Of a DNA stretch of 64,000 bases, positions 46,801 to 53,691 are shown one piece after another. Numbering within the stretch: the stretch's first letter is position 1; the number at the start of each line of letters is the position of its first letter. The translations under genes were made by a program, and so were the position numbers. Where the stretch lies: positions 1 to 64,000 of IMG/VR virus record IMGVR_UViG_3300037041_000399; one strand, given 5' to 3'. Source of the DNA: a virus. The notes under the pieces were generated by a model. It saw only the letters and a program-made list of their open reading frames with translations, did no database searches and was not told where the DNA came from.

Positions 46801-48397
46801 TTCTGGTAATATTGACTTGATTTGTACTTTTACCTTTACAGGTATTACGGACCCTGTAAATAACAATGTTATTGAGGGTTTTTGTGTAGGTATTCTTGAA
46901 AGGAAAGATCAAGGCGCTCTCACAACACCAACACCAAGTGCTTTGTTAAAGGATCCTTTATCTGTATTTGTAGCTACTAGTAAAGATGTTACAACATATA
47001 ATGCTATTTTTAAGAATGTTAATCCAACCTTATTTAGAACAGCGGTAGTATTACCATATCGTACAGTAATAAGAAGTGCTTATGATGTATATCCTCAAAA
47101 CTTTACATCTGTTGCGGTCAAGGGCACTAAAACTTTGTATAATAAACTATACTTTGTAATGCCTGTTGCTGTAACAAGAAGTCATGTGAATAGTAGTTTG
47201 TATCAAGCTAAGACAGTTGCTTTAATGACAGGTAGTGTAGCTACCGCAAATGGTACATTTAATATTGTAAATGCTATTGGTGATTTCAGTTTGCTTAATA
47301 CTGAAAATATGGCTAAGACAGCAGCTTTGACAGGGGTTACGTTTGGTGCTACTCCAATTACATTTGAAGGTAATTTAGAAAATGTAGATGTAATTGTTAC
47401 ATGGGCGTATGCAGGTCTTGAAGCTGATATTGACGGCTTTGTAATAGACTATCAATCTTCTGCAAAAAGTAATATTAGTAAACCAGCTATTGGCAAGGTA
47501 GCTAATAATGGTTATTATAGTGTTGCGCCTTCTTTGCGTAGCTTTAGATTACCAAATCAAAATCTTAAGAACTATTTTAACTTTTGTGTAATACCTTACC
47601 ATGTAATTTCAGAACCTACTTATCAAAGTAATTATAAAGTGGTTGGTACGAAAGATCGTATTTGTACTATTAATAATACACGTATGGTATTTGATAACAG
47701 TTACGGATTAGCTTCAGCCACTGCACAACAGTATAGTAGAAGAGATACACAAAATGCATCTGCACCTGGTACTCCTGTGATAGGTGATTATTGGTTAAAT
47801 ACAAATAGTGTAACTGTTTCTGGTATTGATTCTTTTGTAACTGCTAAATTTAATGGTACCAATTGGGAGCCTTTAACAACAGCTGAATTGGCTGCTAAAA
47901 AGATTACTCAGACCTATAGCGGCATAACAGAGCCCGCTAATCATGCAGGTTTCTATTGGAAAAATGCATCATTACTTGATGTATCTGGTGTTAAAGCTGG
48001 TGATACTGTCAGCTTTGATGAGACATTAGGTATTTGGGTTTCGGCTACAGTTAAGGAAACTCTAACAATTGGCCTTGATTCTGCTAAGACTCAATATGTA
48101 TTGGAAGGTAATTTGTATCTAACATCTGATCTAGTCAATGGCGGCTATAAGCTGTACTTGGCTAAGAATGGAAATTGGGTACCTTTCAAAATATTTGACA
48201 CTGCTGGTGTGAGTACTAGTGCTCCTAGTAAAAATGCGGCAACAATATATCATTTGAAACTAGCAAAAGCTATGACAACTAAATCTCAAAATCTTCCTAC
48301 ATACTACTATCGAGCGGCTACAACAGATCCTTGGTTAACTGCTAATATATATGATAAGAAATTAATTAAATCAACGACAATTCCAACTAGAGTATAA
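40895..48397 (+). CDS. Tail tip (host specificity J-like) protein
   Basis: The 2500-residue protein starts at ATG 40895 (TAATG overlap, GGGGA upstream; a start at 40883 lies inside the previous gene). The first residues form a hydrophobic segment followed by PKPKPPPQNMP and a VTADGVPAYLPVVYGRARVNG strand, as in J-like tip proteins. Residues about 1389-2290 hold five repeats of a roughly 190-residue domain with ITYDNTxxNSGNIDFxxxF and a following Y-rich strand, probably fibronectin-like. The C-terminus has a TPVIGDYWLNTNS-type fibre module. It is the distal tip that contacts the host. Confidence 0.87.
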   Translation: MTDPFSIIMAIVSIAMTIYQIIAAPKPKPPPQNMPQTTGIDVTADGVPAYLPVVYGRARVNGIRACTDLSAGYVYNNTPEGFKRFNPTATSALTARLTESNTGLKQAVMETQIALAHGPIHDVVDILIEDFGPDNPNFAYRNDNTAHKNITLRNKLPTATWQIDVCKAGGVAHPNGASTNTFKDIAYAHCTLVLDPVEPQFNGMPDISFLVEGIKVQKWKLVDNIPVVDGAKQYSNNPAWCLIDYLTNEIYGKGVTIDEIDLHSFIKVANLCETVFPTQYKIGGQINAGVPALQTRKMFECNIALDTGRPMRENIDSLLSTMNGGMLTWSAGKYKLSAIHPTTKDDLIELTKVNGQVNSINQLTDDDLILDQDLEIAWPDAGTRLNQVTIHFKNEARNFKDDAITWPVLYKDAESNVSSTSQKVPGHKSTYQWLKVSNDGKLNWSKWAFPTYFEQFGVNNRGPVDHGTDVYHVLVQKNSGGNYFLDAVCTARINRIKIVRMYPENPGTAETVMINSTQAAAPKFSGNYATRFNTNGDKFYYNTLHSGVVTIGYYGGDWWCGITRVMTDTTTQAVLTIDPGEKYYLRIEIEYTNTPCYAESHKGTGPENRDAVYLDYNPADGVVYGLQLIDYAAGEKVLWQTGQDYYESFDIATTNQTNTLIKANQLHEELKAIDGDLLLEKDFTIPGISTIYHAWFRGEEVVRASRFGFKLSLKYLVRNMYLEPGDVFTLNSDTLELLPYKGNWTAGSSYSKGNIVYYNNNYYIRISGFDVVSATVPSADISWDTTVYPLPFRVTASSLNEENICSISADFITKDFFVSDVDLPDFKHDLESPIYRLTDTTIKYFVFESARNSTIGSPGTLRVSSNSRLVTTYTYQACYDYELDSGKEPTFITLAETGAVYYEVPPTTATTAIFRVIPKDFENNTLVPAYSILEGVHTLSHFGNALVLAADDNTIMYTDDKPAKATTMLHAILDEPAPTRVYTWTVDNIVQNWTGAEHALTLPNPKADKKEIVISVKVTDSVDTFYKYADTITISFVSNADSLPLFRLKDTLLLLKKESFADNLPINIPIEYKVKGIDTALPTYTIAATGCTVSATSTGVSITAIDATASVNEFSVTSPLTVSSCKIILYSATATVVTTALDSARQYVNYKLDNTLSTANDTITFTAKVIGGNVLDYTYAFYIDAETTARQNSISNVYTYTPPASFTAMPQLLKVFVRQNGVDVAADYVSISGHQASSTVADIHLYNPLHILPINNDGTVSMTGSGTKLDVYLGTNTLNFVSTLTGASNGSYTVTASQEGLSGSSSIVVVADGLQSCKTSDYATILTTSLSANISFTVTVKDFNGVVFTYPVISQKLLKQTSVELSTEAQDLLDTLAFSHSTVATDIPIPTFSSDSFTYNADTNADGKVDGSINWVFNSVAYPAIDGFVVCYVSNSTAAQANLTVEDILKSTTRQIVKSNVRSISYQNLGTTKYQCAFVFAYRKVVKSVYDAYAKTKVITSAGDLWIVSSIARSHADGLLDKYIDRLVINADFKDSQGNLIVMSDVAANIADFNVNNNTSVAYFNPITFNSITYDNTKVNSGNIDFLVSFEVLGNDALKPLSDIDAFAVLEKTTLNNTVAWPAVTAAALLKDLNTVHVPGDSPAIQVGDYFRYNVPFDEAKANVFRNVYVCAYREISKKTYDSVSFNQGGHSKVKIGTRYYFAGPVVAAMTPTTYSQYTDILTIKANLKLPDGTVVSTADVYENLQDFNDSNNTSIAAIVEPLFSTDKITYDNTQCNSGNINYVLKFTHVNAINTATDSIDGFAILEKTVATVANINNVSAGVIFKDPATKFISATSTADLTPETSLTRTYYVEMTNSPGLAYRTVFVVAYRVVSATKAKLSTGTVIRYNGKNHICSDVARSNPSVNLDYYNGPLYSKITLLTSTGVSISTNSIYENVYDFNKSSTGTDNIEVNPSNVLLDYDINMVYPSGNIDLICTFTFTGITDPVNNNVIEGFCVGILERKDQGALTTPTPSALLKDPLSVFVATSKDVTTYNAIFKNVNPTLFRTAVVLPYRTVIRSAYDVYPQNFTSVAVKGTKTLYNKLYFVMPVAVTRSHVNSSLYQAKTVALMTGSVATANGTFNIVNAIGDFSLLNTENMAKTAALTGVTFGATPITFEGNLENVDVIVTWAYAGLEADIDGFVIDYQSSAKSNISKPAIGKVANNGYYSVAPSLRSFRLPNQNLKNYFNFCVIPYHVISEPTYQSNYKVVGTKDRICTINNTRMVFDNSYGLASATAQQYSRRDTQNASAPGTPVIGDYWLNTNSVTVSGIDSFVTAKFNGTNWEPLTTAELAAKKITQTYSGITEPANHAGFYWKNASLLDVSGVKAGDTVSFDETLGIWVSATVKETLTIGLDSAKTQYVLEGNLYLTSDLVNGGYKLYLAKNGNWVPFKIFDTAGVSTSAPSKNAATIYHLKLAKAMTTKSQNLPTYYYRAATTDPWLTANIYDKKLIKSTTIPTRV

Positions 48398-48399
48398 TT

Positions 48400-51102
48400 A
48401 TGTCAACTGACTATATAATGGTCGGAGATTCGTGGGTAAATACAAGTTCCAGTTCAATTACGGATGCTGTAACCTCGCAGGTAATTCCTGCGGGGGCTAC
48501 GGCTACGTGGACTGGTGATACTTGGATTATATCTGACAAACCTACGGCTTCAGGCTCAACAGCTCCTGCTAATCCCACAGAGGGGCAACAATGGATAGAT
48601 ACCTCAACTACGCCAGCAGTATTAAAGGTCTATCATCAATATTTGAATCCACAGTGGGTTTCAATATCCACATTTGTAACACAAGGTACTGATATTGGGG
48701 TAGCAAATGGTGCTACAAGGAACATGAATCAAGGGACATATGATTCAACAAAAACGTATATATTAGGTGATATTGTAACACTTGTTGGGAATAGTTGGAC
48801 ATGTTCTGTAGCAACTAGTGGTAATGCACCTCCTACAGATAGTACAACAGTATCAAATACTTGGTGGAAATTATTAGCAGCAAAGGGTACTGATGGTGCT
48901 TCAGTTACGATAGCTGATTTGTTATCAGAATCAGATGTAGTACCTGCAGATGCTGAGGGTAAAAATTATACACTTCCAACCGGTAATAAGTTACGGCTAT
49001 ATATTGGAGCTACCATTCAAACAGCTAATGTTACATACTCTGTTAGTAGTGCTCAATCAGGGTTAATAGCTGTCATCGATCCGACAGGTTCAATCAGCTT
49101 TAGTGGAACTTGGACAAGTGATTTAGCACAATTTACGTTTACTGCTACTTACTTCTCAGTGCAATATACGGCAGGTTATACAATAGCTAAAGCAAAGAAA
49201 GGCACTAATACTGTACTAGTGGATATCAAATCAGATGCTGACGTTATACCTGCAAAAACTGACGGTACTGGATTTACGCTACCAACTGGTAATGCCATTG
49301 TGGTTTATGATGGTGGAACATTAGTTACTAATCCTGTTAGCGGAACTGCTGTTATTTCATATAGTGTTGCAGCAACCCCATTAAACAGGCTTGGTCTAGC
49401 TATTGATAACTTTGGTAATATAACTTTAAATCAAAGTACAGGCGCATGGAACAGTGACGGCGAGTCTTTTACAATCAATACTACTTATAAGGGGATTACA
49501 TATACTAATATTTACACAATTGCTAAGGCTAAAGCGGGGGCTCAGGGCATTTCTACTTATCTAGCTTCTGTGTATTATAACGGTACGCCCTCAGGCGCTC
49601 CTACAGGTGGTTCATATAATTTTAGTAGTAATGTATTTACTGGTCCAACAACTGCTGGCTGGCAGAAAACTCCATTTGCTGCTACCACAACAGGGCAATA
49701 TGTATCAACACAGATATTCACATCTAATAATGGTGGGGTGTCTATATCATGGTCAACTCCTGTATTGTACAATAAGAATGGTATTGATGGTAATCCAGGT
49801 GGTCCAGGGACTCCGGGTACTTCATTTTATAGCGCTACTGTGTATTTGCAGTCACTAAGCACGCCTAGTGCGCCTACTGGTGGTTCTTATACATTTGGTG
49901 GTACATTGACAGCGCCAAGCGGTTGGTCTAAGACACAGCCTGCTACTACTACAACACCTACATGGAGTTGCGAGTATACGTTTAGTACGACAACAGCTGG
50001 TGCTACTGTAAACGGTGGTACATGGCAAAATGTTAAAATATGTGCTCAAAATGGTACTAATGGTGTTAGTATTAAAGGTGATCAAGGCAAATCAGCTACA
50101 CGCGCGTTCACTTTAAGTACAGTTGGTACTCCAGCTACTATTACAAATTACACAACAGATGGCGTAACAAGTCTACCTGCATCTACAGCTAATAGTTGGT
50201 CTAGTATAACTCTGTCTCCTAGTAATAACCAAGCGCAGTGGCAATCAGATGGCATAATAGACTATGTGACACAAAAAATTACATGGGGCGCACCTTACCT
50301 TACCGTATTTAAAGTTGATACATTATCTGCGTTTACGACTAATACCGGTGAATTAAATGTTACCGGAAATATTAATATGACATCTAATAGTATGGCTATT
50401 AGATCAGGTACTGCAGTCACATTTGGCAGTGCTGGCTATTATATGGGGTTAAATGCTAGTGGTAAAGCTTTGTTATCTATAATGGCTGATGCTAGTAATG
50501 GTATTAAATACGATGGGTCAACTAACACTATTTCATTACTAGGTAAAATAATTACTAGTGGAAATCTTGCTACTAACTCTGTATTAAATGACGCAATAAA
50601 AGCAGGAGAAGTAAGCACAGCTTCTGTAGCTACTAACGCTATTACAAACTATTGGTATAAGCTTCGACAAACAACAGATAATACTGGCTATCCTTATGCT
50701 GTACCAACAGCTGGTGCAATTACTTCAGATTCTTTTGACGAATTCACAGTAACCGCTGCAGGCGTATTAGAGATAACTATAATTAGTGTTGTGCAAAATA
50801 AATCAACATCTACTGCATATCGAATAGAAGGATGGACGTCTATCTCAAAGAATGGAACTTTTAAAGATACGCTTAGAGATACTAGATTTGAGGCATTGGA
50901 TGCTGGGGTTGCTAGTAATAACTTCCAAGCGGGTAACTCAGGCGGCACTTCAGGTTCAATGCGTAGTTTTGTAATAATGCAACAAATTGAAGTAGCAGCT
51001 AATGATAAGATTATTGTAAAAGTTTCGCACAGACCACATGCAAGTCAAAGTGTGTTGTTTGTAAAATCAAACAGTTATTCAGCTGTATTATATAAGAGAT
51101 AA
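48400..51102 (+). CDS. Tail fibre/tip-associated protein
   Basis: The 900-residue protein has fibre features: WIDTSTTPAVLKVY and YDSTKTYILGDIVTLVGNSW segments (CBM-like) in the first 150 residues, two repeats starting with DIKSDADVIPAKTDGTGFTL and a similar unit, a short collagen-like stretch NPGGPGTPG, two GAPTGGSYNFSS-type repeats, and a beta-rich end. It starts three bases after the J stop. It is probably a central fibre or side fibre at the tail tip. Confidence 0.75.
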   Translation: MSTDYIMVGDSWVNTSSSSITDAVTSQVIPAGATATWTGDTWIISDKPTASGSTAPANPTEGQQWIDTSTTPAVLKVYHQYLNPQWVSISTFVTQGTDIGVANGATRNMNQGTYDSTKTYILGDIVTLVGNSWTCSVATSGNAPPTDSTTVSNTWWKLLAAKGTDGASVTIADLLSESDVVPADAEGKNYTLPTGNKLRLYIGATIQTANVTYSVSSAQSGLIAVIDPTGSISFSGTWTSDLAQFTFTATYFSVQYTAGYTIAKAKKGTNTVLVDIKSDADVIPAKTDGTGFTLPTGNAIVVYDGGTLVTNPVSGTAVISYSVAATPLNRLGLAIDNFGNITLNQSTGAWNSDGESFTINTTYKGITYTNIYTIAKAKAGAQGISTYLASVYYNGTPSGAPTGGSYNFSSNVFTGPTTAGWQKTPFAATTTGQYVSTQIFTSNNGGVSISWSTPVLYNKNGIDGNPGGPGTPGTSFYSATVYLQSLSTPSAPTGGSYTFGGTLTAPSGWSKTQPATTTTPTWSCEYTFSTTTAGATVNGGTWQNVKICAQNGTNGVSIKGDQGKSATRAFTLSTVGTPATITNYTTDGVTSLPASTANSWSSITLSPSNNQAQWQSDGIIDYVTQKITWGAPYLTVFKVDTLSAFTTNTGELNVTGNINMTSNSMAIRSGTAVTFGSAGYYMGLNASGKALLSIMADASNGIKYDGSTNTISLLGKIITSGNLATNSVLNDAIKAGEVSTASVATNAITNYWYKLRQTTDNTGYPYAVPTAGAITSDSFDEFTVTAAGVLEITIISVVQNKSTSTAYRIEGWTSISKNGTFKDTLRDTRFEALDAGVASNNFQAGNSGGTSGSMRSFVIMQQIEVAANDKIIVKVSHRPHASQSVLFVKSNSYSAVLYKR

Positions 51103-51105
51103 AAT

Positions 51106-51558
51106 ATGTACTATTTATTAATATTTGACAAGAATACAAAACTTTCAACAGGATCTGCCATTGTATCCGAATTGGAGAAAACTCCTGACTATATTCAAGT
51201 AGAACTTTCTGAGGATGAATTTTATAACCTTAAGAATAACTCTAATACGTTAAAGTATGAAAATGGGGAGATTAAAAAATATCTGCCAAGACCTTCGTTT
51301 GCGCACTACTGGGATAATAATCTCAATGAATGGTTATTAGACACTGCTCTCGAATTTAGTTTAAAATCTGATGAAGTAAGAGATTTACGTCTAGCTAAGT
51401 TAAACGAGTTAGATAAATTTACACAGAACCCCCTTCGTTGGATGAGCTTGTCAGATGAGCTTAAGAATCAGTTAGCGGTTTATAGGCAAGCTTTATTAGA
51501 CGTACCTCAACAAGAAGGTTTCCCATTAACTATAACTTGGCCGGAGAGTCCAGTATGA
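51106..51558 (+). CDS. Tail fibre assembly-like chaperone
   Basis: The 150-residue protein follows the fibre gene. It has a beta-rich first half and a helical second half ending YRQALLDVPQQEGFPLTITW, the typical C-terminus of tail fibre assembly-type proteins. It should aid folding or attachment of the preceding fibre. It overlaps the holin start. Confidence 0.7.
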   Translation: MYYLLIFDKNTKLSTGSAIVSELEKTPDYIQVELSEDEFYNLKNNSNTLKYENGEIKKYLPRPSFAHYWDNNLNEWLLDTALEFSLKSDEVRDLRLAKLNELDKFTQNPLRWMSLSDELKNQLAVYRQALLDVPQQEGFPLTITWPESPV

Positions 51559-51737
51559 GTTATTTATTTGCACGATTAAAAGAGCCATCTACATGGTTTG
51601 GTATTATCTCATCTACTCTAGCATCATTAAGTGCTTTTAAAGTGGTAGAATTGTCACCAGAACAAATGGACGGTATATTAGCATTGTCTGTTGCCATCTT
51701 AGGTGGCGGACATGTAACTTCAAAGGATCCTGAATAA
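51555..51737 (+). CDS. Holin (putative)
   Basis: The 60-residue protein, starting at ATG 51555 with GGAGAG upstream, has two hydrophobic segments (WFGIISSTLASLSAF and MDGILALSVAILGGG) and a charged C-terminus (TSKDPE). This is a common small-holin shape. It overlaps the fibre-chaperone stop and ends just before a terminator-like hairpin. The endolysin is far upstream (13387), so holin and endolysin are separate in this genome. Confidence 0.65.
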   Translation: MSYLFARLKEPSTWFGIISSTLASLSAFKVVELSPEQMDGILALSVAILGGGHVTSKDPE

Positions 51738-51745
51738 AGGAGATT

Positions 51746-51770
51746 GCCCTGACTTCGGTTGGGGCTTTTT
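51746..51770 (+). terminator. UUCG-tetraloop hairpin with T-run, possibly a split ribosome-binding site
   Basis: GCCCTGAC (51746-51753) pairs with GTTGGGGC (51758-51765) around TTCG, with two G-T pairs, then five T. It looks like a terminator closing the late operon. AAGGAGAT at 51737-51744 lies just upstream and the next ATG (51774) just downstream. With the hairpin folded, about 9 nt separate the two, an ideal spacing. Confidence 0.7.
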
Positions 51771-51773
51771 AAT

Positions 51774-52292
51774 ATGAAATTTAGAAAATCAAACATAAAA
51801 GAATTAAATAAATATTATGATGTAGCAATTGAGTGCTCATTATCAAGTAGAGTACCTGAATTTACATTAGACAAAGATTATGTACTTAAGGTGATATCAG
51901 ATCTAATGCATGGAGAATACTTTAGAGTAATAGAATACAAAGATGAAGTTGTTGGCTGGATGGCGGCTAATAAGAATAATGTACAGTTATATAATACCAG
52001 AGATGTATTATCAGTCACTAGTTATCAATGTATACTCAAAGGTCGTAAGGCAATTGAGGCACTAATAGATATTCATGAGGATCTATATGATTTTGCTATA
52101 TCTAGAAAGTATGAGCTAGTTGTAACCAATTCAGTACTTAATTCAAGGAATACATTTAATCGAATACTTACGCAAGAAGGCTGGCTGGATCGCAACAGCG
52201 TGTTACTGCGAAAAACCCCCCATTATTTGGCCAGTAGCGGGGGCAGACGTGCCGTTCGGCCTCAGACCATTACGGAAGCCATGGGGCGGTGA
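51774..52292 (+). CDS. GNAT-like acetyltransferase-fold protein
   Basis: The 172-residue protein (ATG 51774) has a layout resembling GNAT N-acetyltransferases: an N-terminal helix, a strand FRVIEYKDEVVGWMAA, a helix GRKAIEALIDIHEDLYDFA and a strand-helix ending FNRILTQEGWL. The acetyl-CoA loop is poorly conserved, so activity is uncertain. The last 25 residues (after RKTPH) come from the GC-rich segment and look unlike the rest, so the original gene end may have been replaced. Confidence 0.55.
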   Translation: MKFRKSNIKELNKYYDVAIECSLSSRVPEFTLDKDYVLKVISDLMHGEYFRVIEYKDEVVGWMAANKNNVQLYNTRDVLSVTSYQCILKGRKAIEALIDIHEDLYDFAISRKYELVVTNSVLNSRNTFNRILTQEGWLDRNSVLLRKTPHYLASSGGRRAVRPQTITEAMGR

Positions 52293-52450
52293 AAACGGGG
52301 TAGAGAGGGGCAGATTTGCAAACTGGTCGCCTGTGGCACGCGGGGCGTGGGGCATGGCTGAGGGATCGGGGCGGCAGTTGCGGGGCAAGACGGGTGGTTT
52401 CTGGTTGCAGAATGGGTAGTTCTGTGGCTGGTTATCGCCCGTTTTTTACG
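52175..52450 (+). other. GC-rich island between late and early regions
   Basis: About 275 bases have clearly higher G+C than the rest of the window, with runs of four to five G on the + strand (for example around 52227, 52283, 52297, 52342, 52368). The island covers the end of the GNAT-like gene and a non-coding stretch. It holds C6/G5 inverted runs at 52217-52231 and ends in a terminator-like hairpin. No convincing gene is seen in it. A cos or packaging site, origin, structured RNA or transferred piece are the alternatives. Confidence 0.6.
52399..52449 (+). terminator. Terminator-like hairpin at the end of the GC-rich island
   Basis: ACGGGTGG near 52399-52406 can pair with TCGCCCGT near 52436-52443, with an internal hairpin CAGAA/TTCTG, followed by TTTTTT. 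It would stop late transcription just before the early promoter motif at 52458. Confidence 0.5.
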
Positions 52451-52457
52451 CACCACA

Positions 52458-52475
52458 AACCCGTTAAATTAACCC
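52458..52475 (+). promoter_or_regulatory. Repeated 18-mer, copy 5
   Basis: AACCCGTTAAATTAACCC starts just after the GC-rich island. The following TTCTCCGTTCCCCC and hairpin match copies 1 and 3. It heads the early gene block. Confidence 0.7.
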
Positions 52476-52492
52476 TTCTCCGTTCCCCCTAT

Positions 52493-52510
52493 ATTATTAA
52501 TTCTAATAAT
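52493..52510 (+). other. AT-rich leader hairpin 3
   Basis: ATTATTA (52493-52499) pairs with TAATAAT (52504-52510) around ATTC, 17 nt after copy 5. The stem differs from those at 278 and 22215, but pairing is kept, a sign of selection on structure. Confidence 0.5.
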
Positions 52511-52545
52511 GCGGAAATAATAGTATCTTATATGAAGTACTATAA
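52511..52545 (+). repeat. Leader repeat copy 1
   Basis: GCGGAAA, five bases, then GTATCTTATATGAAGTAC and ATAA. The same arrangement recurs at 53622-53656. GTA-CTT and AAGTAC can form a small hairpin with a bulge. It may be a regulatory RNA element or promoter. Confidence 0.55.
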
Positions 52546-52564
52546 TAACCTTTGGAGATACATT

Positions 52565-52960
52565 ATGTTAAGATTAATTGCTACAAAAGATCGTAAAACA
52601 ATTGCTGTTGTTTATGGTAACATCGTTGCAGATATGGCTGAGTTTTTACCTGTGTGGCGGTCACACAAGTGGTTTAACATTTATACAAACTTGGAATACA
52701 AGTCTTTAGAGGAATTCCTTTGGAAATCTCTAGAGGAGAATGATTCGTTGTTTCAATATAGACCTTGGGATGATCATTACTATGTGCCAACTACAATGAC
52801 TATTAGACACAACGGGCATGAGGCTTATAGCAGATTTATGCAGAATATTGATTGTACTTATACTTTGTATACTGTGTATGAAGACTTGACGGGCGTCGTT
52901 GCTAACTTTAAAGATAAGAAAGCTATTAAGAAATGGCTTAAAGAACAGGGGATTAAATAA
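52565..52960 (+). CDS. Early-region hypothetical protein
   Basis: The 131 residues start at ATG 52565, with GGAGA upstream. The open frame extends much further upstream through the GC island, but that part has no coding look. It includes many aromatic and charged residues (FQYRPWDDHYYVPTTMTIRHNG), a C-terminal KKWLKEQGIK and no recognised domain. It is first in the early block and coupled to the next gene by TAATG. Confidence 0.55.
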   Translation: MLRLIATKDRKTIAVVYGNIVADMAEFLPVWRSHKWFNIYTNLEYKSLEEFLWKSLEENDSLFQYRPWDDHYYVPTTMTIRHNGHEAYSRFMQNIDCTYTLYTVYEDLTGVVANFKDKKAIKKWLKEQGIK

Positions 52961-53166
52961 TGAAATATGAAGTAGTTATACTCAATCAGAATGCTGATCT
53001 TTATACCAAGACAAGCTTATTAGACGCTTACTTAAACTTTGAAAAGTACACAAGTAAGATTGTAATTGCGGTAGACAAAGAAACAGGTGCTTTTAAACAT
53101 GTTGCTAATGTACAGCAATTAAGAGAAGTATCTGCAAGATTATTTTATATGGGAGAGTTCAAATGA
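52960..53166 (+). CDS. Early-region hypothetical protein
   Basis: The 68 residues have alternating hydrophobic strands (EVVILNQNADLY, KIVIAVDKETGAF) suggesting a small mixed fold. Coupled to both neighbours. No recognised family. Confidence 0.5.
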   Translation: MKYEVVILNQNADLYTKTSLLDAYLNFEKYTSKIVIAVDKETGAFKHVANVQQLREVSARLFYMGEFK

Positions 53167-53462
53167 GTACTGTAATGTTTATGATCGATGCAGTTTTAGA
53201 TATACGCGTTAGAACACACAGTGTGTTTGATTATGTTCTTTTTGAAGCTGAGTGCTACGATGAATGTATTACACTCCTGGACAGTGCTGATGCACGTCTT
53301 AGGGTTGGTGACAACTATTCATACAGCTGGAATCACGTTCACTGGGACGGACAAAGGCTGGAATCTTTTATAACTTTGTTAGATCTTATTGAGCATGACA
53401 AGTACAAACTTAACGTCCTAACAGAAGGACATCTATTTCAGCAAGGGGTATTAGTATTATGA
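53163..53462 (+). CDS. Early-region hypothetical protein
   Basis: The 99 residues are aromatic and acidic, with a segment DNYSYSWNHVHWDGQRLE. It overlaps genes on both sides. No recognised family. Confidence 0.5.
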   Translation: MSTVMFMIDAVLDIRVRTHSVFDYVLFEAECYDECITLLDSADARLRVGDNYSYSWNHVHWDGQRLESFITLLDLIEHDKYKLNVLTEGHLFQQGVLVL

Positions 53463-53617
53463 GTGAATGGTATAGCTTTATTGAAGCAATGTTAACAATT
53501 GGTTTTTATTGTGTTTATGTGTTTTACAATGTGTTTGCAGAGCATTGCGAAGGACAGCGTAAGTATCGTAAAGTGCGTAGCTGGAATCGTTCAGCTATGC
53601 AAAAAGATTATAAATAA
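53459..53617 (+). CDS. Small membrane protein, early region
   Basis: A 52-residue frame with one membrane segment (about 8-26, AMLTIGFYCVYVFYNVF) and a basic C-terminus (GQRKYRKVRSWNR). The ATG overlaps the stop of the previous gene (ATGA). Basic tail and single pass suggest a small inner-membrane protein, perhaps altering the host. Confidence 0.55.
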   Translation: MSEWYSFIEAMLTIGFYCVYVFYNVFAEHCEGQRKYRKVRSWNRSAMQKDYK

Positions 53618-53621
53618 AAAC

Positions 53622-53656
53622 GCGGAAAATGGGGTATCTTATATGAAGTACAATAA
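53622..53656 (+). repeat. Leader repeat copy 2
   Basis: Same GCGGAAA-N5-GTATCTTATATGAAGTAC block as at 52511, one change in the flanking CAATAA. It heads the 53692 gene. Confidence 0.55.
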
Positions 53657-53691
53657 GGTACCTCAATCAATTAATTATTTGGAGTATTATC

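Noticed and set aside
52316-52564. Upstream extension of the 52565 gene through the GC island
   Set aside because: The open frame has a Gly/Arg/Trp-rich, non-protein-like composition and no ribosome-binding site at 52316. The ATG at 52565 has GGAGA in place.
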